From assembly GCA_015680685.1 (NCBI GenBank), contig MNCI01018376.1, forward strand, positions 143,062 through 186,432: a stretch of 43,371 bases of DNA, read 5' to 3'. Position numbers and translations under genes: made by a program. Every line of letters starts with the position of its first letter. Position 1 is the stretch's first letter. Of the stretch, positions 22,701 to 32,483 are shown one piece after another. This DNA is from Gnetum montanum (lineage: Eukaryota > Streptophyta > Gnetopsida > Gnetales > Gnetaceae). The notes below the pieces were generated by a model. That model made no database searches. It was not told where the DNA came from and saw only the letters and a program-made list of their open reading frames with translations.

Positions 22701-25700
22701 TTTAATTGCTAAAAATGAGGTCTCAAGTTCGCAGAAATCATATAGTGGTTTTTATTCATGATTGGTTCCATTTAGTGACGGGTAGAGCTTTTTACGGTTA
22801 GCTAGGTATTTACTGTTAATGAGCATGTGTGTGATCTAACAGATTATTCTGTTGACAGGTTTATGATGAAGATTTAGTTGCTATAGAGCCACATTACAGA
22901 TTTTATTATGATTGTCTTATGAGGCCTAATTCTCGTTCTGTAATAAGTGCAATTAAAAGAATTTCTGAGAAGGACTTCAAAATTGTAGCAACAGGACATG
23001 GTCCACTTTTAAGGTACAACTTGGCTGAGTTGATGAGGAAATATGAATCATGGAGCCAGCAAGCATTAGAAAAGCAATTAATGACAGTGGCAGTACTTTA
23101 CGCTTCGGATTATGGATATAGTGATAGGCTATCTCAGGTGTGCTACTGTGCTGAGTATCTCAAATACATTATATGTTATTCTTATTAACTTTGAATAAGA
23201 TAATACGCTGAAATTATAAACAAATAAATGTTTTTTGTTTTTCAGTAACGGATGCCACTGATGACATTTGCCTTTGAGAGCTAGATTGGATGAAAATATA
23301 TCCAGTTTCAAAAATATTTTGAGCTTAACATGTTCATTTTGACTATTAGCTACTGTTAGGGGGAAAAGAAAAATGGTTCCATAGTGCTCCAGCCAAGAAT
23401 AAACTAGTTTCGTTAATAGCTTCCAAAGCAAATATATCAATTTCGAAATTTATGTTTTGAGCAGTGGAAACATTTTCATTTGTGATTAAGTCATTTTTGC
23501 ATAACAATTTGAAAAGCAAGTAATAAAAAGCTCGCTGTTTATTATTGCTAATATAGCTTGTTGGTAAGGATTTTGATTAAAGTCCTACATGTGAGAAGTT
23601 CAATACCAATGGGTAGCGCTGTAATATACAAGAATTATATAAAGGAGATGAGTGAAAATGAATTCTGGCTGTAGATTTCTAGTGTCTTGTGGTTTACATG
23701 GATGGAATTAAGCACTGCTGTTTTGCTTCAGTTTCAACATAGATGGGATCTCAGTGGACTTGGACTTTTAAAAATATTTAAATAAAAAAGAAGTTTTAGA
23801 ACAAAAAAATATTACTGGTACATCAACAGTATGCAAAGGGAGTTGAAAAGTGCACACGTGGATGAAAGGTCATTGTATGAAATTTTATGATGGTGAACTT
23901 TGGTTACGAAAAATTCAACACTTGTGCAAGGTTGCATATGTTAGCAAAATAAATTAAATAAATAGTTCATTTCCTTAGTCAGGGGATATTCATTTTTATA
24001 CTGGGGCCAATTTAATGTTTATGTACTGGCCAACTTGATAAGTCTAGCTAAATGTTTATATCCACTCTTCTGTATTATACAAATGCTAACGTAATCTGTG
24101 CATATGCAGAGTGGTATACAAGGTTTCCTTTCCTTGATTTTCAATATTGGGCACTAGAGCTAGAAAATGATGGATAACATGTCCACAAAGAAGCTCCTGA
24201 TACAAATATGAATTATAGACTGCTTTTTACTGAAGATATTTTTAAAGTATTAACTAAAAAAAATAGAATTAAAAGCAGCGAATAAGGTGGAGGTTGAAGA
24301 TGAGAAAGATGAACCGTCACAAACTTATTCCTTTGCAAATCAGTTCCTAAAGAAAAGAATCCATTTTGAAAGTGCATATTTTTAATAAATTGTTTTCCGA
24401 GCTGTCATCTCTTATAACATTATTCCTTTTCATTTGACATAGGACTTTAATCTGATATGGATATCAAACAGTTTGATGGTGGTGGGTCTTTCTTCCAGTC
24501 ATATCCTTAGTAAAAAGAATGTTTTAAGACTATTCTGGAAGTCTATTTCAGTGTTTGATGTCAGCGGCCTGGCTATCTTAACATCACAGGGGGAATGTTA
24601 GAAGAACAATTTAAGTAATATTCATTTAATTAATTTGGTACCAATTTCATTACTTTTAGCAAGGTACATTTCTGCTTGGCAAAACTAGTTATGTAAGGTG
24701 GCTATTGAGTTGGGATGACATGGCTATCAAGGTCATAAAAAAAAGCAACCCATCACTAGCTTCATTTTTCTGAGGCAATTAATTTTTTTCTGTGGTTGGA
24801 GCCATTATGTGGAGAAGACCTTTATTAGGCTCAAGTCTTCAATTCTTTTCACAGCTTTTCCTGTAGGATTTTAATATGCAGCAAACAGTTTATGCTAGTT
24901 TCTTAAATTTCAAAGTACTAAAATTATCTTTTACCTGCTTAAAAGAAATTAGTATCCATGGCTGTAATGTCAAAAATTAGATTGATGGATTTTCCTTTGC
25001 ATGTTTGACAGACTTTAGCCAGGGGTTTGACTAAAACAAATGCTGGCGTTGACATGATGGATCTGAATGTTATAGAGATTCAAGAGATGATAGAACGTAT
25101 TGGGAGATGTGCAGCAGTAGTTATCATGGCACCTCCTAGCTCAGGACCTGCTAATAAAGCCCTTAGTACACTTTATGCGGCTTTGAAAGCTAAACAGGCT
25201 AGCATGCTGTTATGAGATTCCTAATTTCATTTGTAGTTGTACTTCTTCCAAGCTATGGTACTCTTATTCATTTTTTTTTTGTTTTTGACTTTTTTGGGAT
25301 GTTTCAGCCTGTTCTTATAGCAGAGAGCTATGGTGGAGATGATGAGCCGGTAGACACAATAGCACAGAAATTTGTTTCACTTGGGATTCCTCTACCTGTG
25401 TCACCGTTAAGGATCAAAGAGACACCAGACGAAGCAATGTAAGTATATAATTGTTCAGATGTTTAGAAATACTATTTGCAAACATAAATAAATACATCAA
25501 TTTTGAAGTAGAATTGTTTCATCCTTCTGTGGATACTTTCGAATGCATGTTAAATATGAATTTTAAAAATTCATTTTACAAATCATATAAATTTCATTTC
25601 ACTAAAAAAAATCTGCTGCAGATTTTTTACCAGTAGCTATGCATTCTTTGGAAAATGTCTGAAAATGAATTATGTCCATTGGATCCCTAGGGCTTCTTCC

Positions 25701-28700
25701 TGAGTCTTTGTATTAATGATTGTAATAGTATTTGTATGTGTGCTTTGGTGTGATGTTGTGTGTTTTGATAAATATTGGATTATGATGTAAGTGATTGATT
25801 GCAATTTTAATAAAGTTGGATGGTAGGTTGGTTTTCATTTATGATTTCAAATATTCTATTTTCAGATCATATGTAAAAGTTTAAATGTTTGCTGTATAAA
25901 AAATATGCTTAGTGCATCTTGGAAATGTTTTAAAAATATGGAAATGGAAATATTTTTTGTCCAATGTGAATGGTAGGTCTGGAAAATAAAAGAGAGATAT
26001 TCTGAAATATCTTAAGGGCTGAAACAAGTATGTTATGCTGAAATATGAAATTAAAATGAATGGTTTAAAAAGAAATTTAAAAAACTACACATTGCTAAGG
26101 AACTTGACCTATGAATCAAGTTGGAGGAATTTGACAGAATTAACCAAAATATTTTTTTAAAAAAAACCAATTAGAAAAGGTATAAATAAATTATAAAAGA
26201 GCCTGCTATCGGGATCAAACCGATGACCATCACATTACAAATGTGATGCTTGGGCGCACATGCATTTGGACTTGTTACTTGTATAGTATGGCCTGCCCAT
26301 GGCAACTAAGCAAGTTTCCGGAGTGGTTTCATTTTGTAAAGTTGCCCTGCAAGACGATAACTAGGTCAGATAAACAATCCCCTAACCAACGGTCTACCCG
26401 CCACCCATCATCACTGTAATTTCCTTAGTATGTGTTAGCGAACAGGGACCGAGTGTAAAGGTACACCGCTCCTTTACTATAGGTGTGGCCCACTTATAGC
26501 ATATCATGCCTCCCCTGCGCGTGCATGCGTTTGGACGTGGTACTTGTATGGTATGGTATGGTATGGTCCACCCACGCTTGAATGAGCGTACACAAAGGAT
26601 AAGCTCATTCTTTCAATGAATGCACAGCGGGAACGACCCCTACACAAAACCTGTGTGTGAATGAAACGCTGCCGGTAGACAGCCGATGTATGGAACTTAC
26701 TCTTCTACATGCTGCCTGACCTATGAGTCAGGAATATTATATATACCATGGTTGTGTTATTTTTCAATAATGAGCTCAAAGAATGCTACAATTTTAAGAC
26801 ATTTTTTTAAAGTTTAATCAGTGAATAGAGTATGAGGACCCCAGGTCAGATGATGACCTCTCAAAGCTCGGAAGACAATGCAATAACATGTCATGGACAT
26901 AACATAAAAAATTTTCTTTCATGTCGCCCAAAGGTGTTTACCTGGTTTTATGTTTCAAACTTGTATCTTATCTAGTTTTCATTTTTAAGCCTTTACCTTT
27001 GCATCTTATGACTTGATTCCTAAAAGGGAATTCTGGAGAATGAAATATGGTTGCATAAGTATTGCTGGTAAACTTTTAAAAAAGGAATATATGTTGTTCA
27101 TATTTAAGAATGAACAGAGATGAATATTGACATATTGTGTTAGCAGGTTATAAAATTGTCCATTATCTGCTATAGAAGTTCAGGAGGAATTGAACCTGAG
27201 ATCTGGTAAATCATAATTCTAGAATATTAACTGTTGCAGATCTGTGAATTGAACGTGCACCGTGTCAAAAAAATCTTTTTATCTGCCTTTGATTATGAAC
27301 AAGGAAAGACCTGAACTCGTCACATGATAGTAAGGGAAAGGATACAAATAAAAATGAAGTAGAAGGAGCTTATCTTTGAAATCAGAAGCAGCTACAAGAA
27401 ACAACTCATTATATTTGGAAATTTCATTGGCACTTAAAAAAGGGAAGAAAAGAGAAGACTGAAGGGGCAGGAAAAGAGAGAGGGAGAGTGTGGAGTGTAT
27501 CTGAACCAAAAGGAAGTGTAGCTGGTAATAGGACTAGGACAGCAAGATTCTGGCAACTACTAGAGAATAGAATAAAATATTTTAAAAATTCAGAGTTGAA
27601 TGACATTCCACCATATTAATCAATTGCATTTTTGAAGCAAGGAAATTGAGTAAAGTTTAGAGCTGTACCGTGTATTGTTGCTGAGAGTTTTACAATATGG
27701 CTTTATTGAAATAATTTGATCTGAGAGGTTTATTAATTAGTTTTGTCATTTAACACTATCTAATTTCTGACTTTTTTGCACTGTTTAATTTTCTGATTAT
27801 TGTTCCTGGACCATGGTAACTGTTGCATTGGTAATGCTGCTAAGAACAGAGCAGAAGGAACTATAACAATTGTATTTTTTGAATGTTTCGATTTGCAAAT
27901 TATCTGGTTTATGATTGGTACCTCATATATTTTGTCCTGCAAGATGACTGAATGTGATTGTCCGTTTAATTTTAAAGCCGATGTAGCAGGTTGTTAGCAT
28001 TATTGTGTTGATTGCTGTGTAAGAAGGCGAAGAGTTTGATTCAAGGTTTATTACATTACCATTGGTCTTTAACTCTTTGGGTTATCGTCAATTCTTTTTT
28101 AAGGGAATGTCCATCATCATATTGATCATACTGGGATTCTCTTTGCGCCAAGTTGTTGGTCTGCTGTTAGTATATGCATTTGTATATTGAGGATTCATTC
28201 TTATGCTAATTTAATAGTTACCTGATCTTCTATTGATTGTCTATGCATTCTGGGCTATATTATGGGGGCTATGGGTGTTAGCTCTTACTCCCTTGAAATG
28301 GGTCTTATGGTTTCATCGTTTGACAGATAGTTTTCTATGCATGTTGAAATTGAATTTAATTTTCTATTCATGTTGAAACTGAATTTTAAAAATTCATTTT
28401 ATAAATCACATAAATTTCATTTCAGGAAAAAGTTTTTAAAAAAATTTCTTCTGCAGATTGCAAGAAGGTATATATAAATTCAATGTTTTAGAAAATCTTA
28501 AGATTTTTTTACCAGTAGCTATGCATTTCTTAGGTAAATGGCTGAAAGTGATTATGTCCAATAGATCCCTACGGCTTCTACATGGGTGTAACAAAAATAC
28601 TTCAATTTCGGTTCACAGGCAAATTGCAAAGTTTTAAATATGTCATAATTACTTATTTTCTCCGTAGAACATTTCCTTAGACGACAACGCTAGCTTGTTA

Positions 28701-30236
28701 TAATCTAATAGTTGGCCAAGAACAAAAAATCCTTTCGCTCCGCTGTATTCCCAGTGGCTTATATGGTCTGTCAGCATGGATAATCAATAAGCTATGATGA
28801 TAACTTAAGCAAGCCAAAGCTATTGGTTGATGGTTATGTGTCTATGCTTACTTCAGTTACCAATTATAATTCTGAAATGCGCCGCAATTTCACAGAACAA
28901 CAATTAGAAAATGTTCACACTACCTAAGCGCCATCCATTTTGAGCACATCTTCATACCTCAATTGTATGTGGTTGGTTAAGCTCCTTTAATCCGGTGTTG
29001 ATGTCTTTGTTGGTGACTCTGTCATTTTTTGCAACTAGGCAGGTGTACTTCTATTCATCTTGGAAGCTTCTTCTGTACTGCTGTTATGCATGCCCTTGCT
29101 AATATCTCACCTTGTTAAGATTTTATCCTTGAAAATGTTAATTTGACTCCTGTAGACTGTCAATTAAGACATGTTGATATGTTCACTGAAACATATTGAG
29201 ATCTCCTGTAGATCCTTCAGGATCATTAAACTGTCATAATAGACCATTTTGGAAGCTGTGTATGCCGTGAATCTGATAGGAAGTTTTCTGCTTATCTAAA
29301 TATCCAGATATCAGCAATATGAGGAAGCTGGCACTGATTTGGGGCAACTTCTGTCTCAAAAAAAGTCTATCCAAGCAAAGAAAGAAGGCATGCCATTAAA
29401 TGTTGCGAAGGCTATAGCTCGCATTTCAGGTGGCCTTTATGTTGTTACAGCAGTGAAGGGATCATCAAGGGGTGCCATGATTGCTTCATGGGTCTCACAA
29501 GTTAAGTTTTGTTTTTAATTTAATGGAAATGAGCCTATTTCGCTCATGGCTACTTTCTTTTCGTTGAAACAATTGTCGTAATGACACCTTTTTGTTAAAA
29601 TGAACATCACTAATGTGGTGTCATTCTCTCTCCATCTTTCAGGCTAGCTTCAAGCCATTGGGTATAACAATTGCAGTAGCGAAGGACCGAGCAATTGAAT
29701 CGCTTATGCAGGTATCTATGACTTGTATTAATAATTAGAGTTCAATATTTTTTTTTGGTTGGTCAAATGGAAAGTACTTCTTATGTTGCATGTTGAATTG
29801 AAATATATATATATATCTAATTGGTCTGAAACCATTAATTATTATTCCTTGTAGGTCGGAGATACTTTTGTTCTGAATTGCTTAGAAGATGGGAACTATG
29901 CACCTTTGATGAAGCATTTCCTTAAACGCTTTCCTGCTGGAGGTATGTGGAATATCCCTCATGATAATTTCAATGTTCGTTTAGTATCAACTTTCCTAGA
30001 TGTTTATTTATTCGTCGGCAATTTCAGCTGATCGATTTGAAGGGGTTCAATGGACTTCTGCCGCAAATGGTTCTCCAATTTTGATTGATTCAATTGCATA
30101 TTTGGAGTGTACGGTTGTAAGCCGAATGGAGACAAATGATCACTGGATAACCTATTCTCATGTCACCAATGGAGATGTTTCAAAGCCAGAAGGTCGAACT
30201 GCTGCTCATCATAGAAAGATTGGAAACTACTATTAA
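19703..30236 (+). CDS. FLVB: Chloroplast C-type flavodiiron protein (FLVB/Flv3-like), 10 exons, 637 aa
   Basis: Photoreduces O2 to water at the photosystem I acceptor side in the stroma, normally as a FLVA-FLVB partner pair. Exons: 19703-20010, 21108-21405, 21516-21668, 22859-23137, 25012-25197, 25308-25438, 29308-29500, 29643-29711, 29855-29942, 30028-30236. They sum to 1914 nt in one open frame. The start lies in AAGCCATGGC, and residues 1 to about 65 look like a transit peptide (MAALSTQV..., few acidic residues). The metallo-beta-lactamase domain (about 100-320) keeps all diiron ligands: H157, E159, D161, H162 (NHTEPDHSG), H224, D243, H300. This favours FLVB over FLVA, whose ligands are substituted. 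Flavodoxin domain about 328-465; flavin-reductase domain about 480-625; the protein ends HHRKIGNYY. Intron 6 is 3.9 kb; intron 5 needs a GC donor. No premature stop was seen. Confidence 0.93.
21837..22060 (-). repeat. tRNA-derived SINE-like insertion in FLVB intron 3
   Basis: On the minus strand, TAGACTAGTGGTAAG (21889-21875) resembles an RNA polymerase III A box and GGTTTTGAATC (21847-21837) a B box. They are about 50 bp apart, as in tRNA-headed SINEs. A second B-box-like GGGTTCAATTC lies near 22043-22033. The insert includes a small CTCCGCCTCTAGATG tract. No clear poly(A) tail or target duplication was recognised, so the class call is tentative. Confidence 0.4.
23554..23610 (+). repeat. tRNA-like (SINE head) fragment in FLVB intron 4
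   Basis: TAGCTTGTTGGTAAGG (23554-23569) resembles an A box and AGTTCAATACC (23597-23607) a degraded B box. The spacing of about 54 bp is right for a tRNA-derived SINE head. It does not fold as a full tRNA by eye. Confidence 0.35.
25545..25705 (+). repeat. Direct repeat copy 1 in FLVB intron 6
   Basis: Contains GAATTTTAAAAATTCATTTTA, TAAATTTCATTTCA, CTGCAGATT, TTTACCAGTAGCTATGCATT and ATTATGTCCATTGGATCCCTA, in the same order as copy 2 at about 28375-28585. Copy 2 has extra sequence in the middle. It may be an old transposon or an intronic duplication. No coding potential. Confidence 0.6.
26200..26735. repeat. GC-richer composite insert in FLVB intron 6
   Basis: This stretch is distinctly richer in G+C than the surrounding intron. 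It starts with the tRNA-Thr-like fragment and holds two related blocks: CATGCATTTGGACTTGTTAC near 26260 and CATGCGTTTGGACGTGGTAC near 26523. A (GTATG)n run lies at about 26545-26567. Similar GACCTATGAATCA and GACCTATGAGTCA words lie near 26106 and 26717 and may mark its edges. No protein is visible. Confidence 0.4.
26202..26250 (-). pseudogene. Truncated tRNA-Thr(UGU)-like sequence in FLVB intron 6
   Basis: On the minus strand this reads a full anticodon arm (GCATCACATTTGTAATGTGATG, 5-bp stem, anticodon TGT), a variable region (GTCAT), a T arm (CGGTTTGATCCCGATAG) and the 3' acceptor strand (AGCAGGC). It closely follows plant tRNA-Thr from the anticodon arm onward. The 5' acceptor strand and D arm are absent and replaced by unrelated GTGCGCCCA sequence, so it cannot be a working tRNA. 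It may be a retro-inserted tRNA fragment or part of a composite repeat. Confidence 0.6.
27180..27250 (-). repeat. Possible SINE remnant in FLVB intron 6
   Basis: On the minus strand, GGTTCAATTCC (27196-27186) matches the polymerase III B-box consensus well, but no convincing A box is found upstream. It is reported because similar B-box-like motifs recur in the introns and intergenic DNA of this window. Confidence 0.25.
28375..28585 (+). repeat. Direct repeat copy 2 in FLVB intron 6
   Basis: Pairs with 25545-25705 in the same orientation, about 2.8 kb apart. It carries an extra internal stretch (about 28425-28505) that includes TATATATAAATTC. Ends shared with copy 1 include AATTCATTTTA and TATGTCCAATAGATCCCTA. 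Confidence 0.6.
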
Positions 30237-31453
30237 CATTTTCAACTAGTTTATAGTGATGCTTTCTCCGTGGATATCATGAATTTCATTAATGTCTGAA
30301 AATCTATGGAGATGATAGAATCGTCAGGATGATTCCATATTCCAAGATAAAACCTGCCGCACTTCCTGCTTCAACATTCTTACCTATATCATATGTCCAG
30401 AATTCAAATGCTTTTAAGATATGACCTTGAGATTTTATTTTGTTTTTAATTCAAACTAAAACTGGAATTTACAGTTTGATTACGAGGAGACCCGTATGAC
30501 TCTGAAAATTTGTTTCATTTGAGGAAGCAAAACACCTGGTGAAATCAAGTTTTCCAGAAGGAACGTTGGGAAAGAAAGTGATTGCATAAATGCAAAATCA
30601 GAATGCCAAGAGTTCCTCGATCACTGAGATTTGCTCGATTACTAGAAAGTTTGCCAAACGTCTTTTGAAAGTCTTTGAATGGTGTAATTATACTTTCGAT
30701 TGCTTCGTTTGATCTTCGTTTAGGAGGTGAAACGTAAAAGGTCGTAGATTTAACGCTGGCACTATTTTTTAGATACAAGAATATCCATAGGCCTGAACTT
30801 AGGAATTTCTGCAAAACCTTTTATTGAGGATTGCCTTGCACAATAAGGTGTTATTGTTGTTCAATTGGCTTTGGTCTTTTTTCTGTATATAAAAAGTAAT
30901 AACAAGACCTGCAGATTCACATCTTTGCAACCATCTAAGTAACATGGGCATTGTCAACTTTTACATTATTCAATTTAGAAAATTAATGTTAGAATTTAAT
31001 GATAACAGCTATTTTAGTGCAAAGTTAATAGAAAATAATGCTGAGTGACGACTGTTGGTGTTGATATTTAGGTTGTAATTTTTGAGATTTTGATGTCATG
31101 TTAAAGAAAAATCTGAATTCTTCAATTATGGTTGAAGTCTTGAAAGGGTGTATCTTCAATTAGACGTTGATTTGTACTTTCTGGACATTTGCTACTTAAG
31201 TAGCAATAGAAAGTAAGATTGAGCAAGTGTTACTTTTCATTACAAGTAATGTTGAACATTAATGTTAGGCGTAATTACATGTATTTGCTAATATAAGTTA
31301 AACCCAATAATAACATAGAGGTCTTAGCTTAGCAACTTGAAGTCACAAGTTTGATTCTCTTGGGTGGCAATGAGTTATAAATTTAAAAACAAATCTGTAA
31401 AAAAGAATTTTGAAACTAGTTTGATAAATCCAAGGAGTCTTCAGTTTCCCAAT
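30237..31453. other. FLVB 3' flank and intergenic DNA
   Basis: Downstream of the FLVB stop the sequence becomes A+T-rich without a supported gene. The FLVB 3' UTR and polyadenylation site must lie in the first few hundred bases, but no single AATAAA stands out. A tRNA-like fragment lies at 31325-31360. Confidence 0.4.
31325..31360 (+). repeat. tRNA-like (SINE head) fragment
   Basis: TAGCTTAGCAACTTGAAG (31325-31342) is A-box-like and AGTTTGATTCTC (31349-31360) is B-box-like, but they are closer together than in an intact tRNA. Likely an old SINE remnant. Confidence 0.3.
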
Positions 31454-31952
31454 TAAATCCTGATCTAGTTTGATATAAACCCTTTCGTAAAATCCATCAT
31501 AAGGCATGTAGCTCATCAACTACAACTTTATCTAATAAAGATCTGATATATTCACTATTCTGAACAACTGGCAATGAAAGCTGTCAAAAATCAATTTAAG
31601 CGAGCATATAATTTTAACATGTGTATTTCAAGTAACATCCATCATTCATAACTACAAAGTCACATAAGATTTAAATTTAAGAGAATAATTAAATTAGTGA
31701 GATGTAATAAGGATTCATAGGCAAGAAGTTGCTAGTTTATAGCACGTGGGGTATAGCATCACTATCATTGTGATTGTGCAATTGAAGTTTAAACTCAAAA
31801 AAAGAAACTTTCCATTTCAAAATATATCCAAAAATTCAAAATAGATGGAGAAGGATATCTTCCCACATGATAGTCCACAAAGGATACCTATGTGCAAAAT
31901 TCACATTTTTAAAAACAAATCAGTAAAAGGAAATAGACTATTTTTATCAGAC
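31454..31952 (+). repeat. Left arm of a 499-bp inverted repeat
   Basis: Its reverse complement is found at 32607-33105 with the same length and no difference in the stretches I compared, including a 7-base homopolymer. This arm sits in uninterrupted sequence with no N, so it is probably the genuine location. It lies about 530 bp beyond the CYP40 stop codon. Confidence 0.9.
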
Positions 31953-32483
31953 ATCATTCTTTTCCCAACACTTATTTCAAAGGAAACATTTTCCTCAATA
32001 CTTGTTTAATTTGTATAATTTAGAGAACTGCCTTTTGAATGGTTTTGCAAAATATTGGTTCTTATGAGTATATTTAGTTAAACCAAAGTATTGCAAAACC
32101 CTTTATTTACCATATTTGTGACATACAATAAATCTGCAATTCAATAATGTCATGATGATTGTCCCAACAACACCTTCTTAGTTTGTTTTTTTTTTTTTTC
32201 ATTCCAAATAAATTGGCTTAGATTTTTCCACTTCAGCAACAGAGAGCGTTGAGAGCACTATTGATAATTATATCAGCAGAAAACTTATACTCAATAAAAT
32301 GTAAAACCTAGGATATTTTCATTGATAGCCCTCCGTAACTCTTTGGTGCATGCACGTTAACCTTTTATCTATAACTAAAACAAAGCTCTTCAAGCATTAA
32401 AGATACAGTCGACTCTTTGCTTGATAGGTTTAGCTGCAGTGGTAACAGTTAAGTTCGATCATGTTACCTTCTTAACTCTAAAT

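Noticed and set aside
30545-30814. 89-codon minus-strand frame downstream of FLVB
   Set aside because: No recognisable domain, no splice context, and it lies in what is probably FLVB 3' flank.
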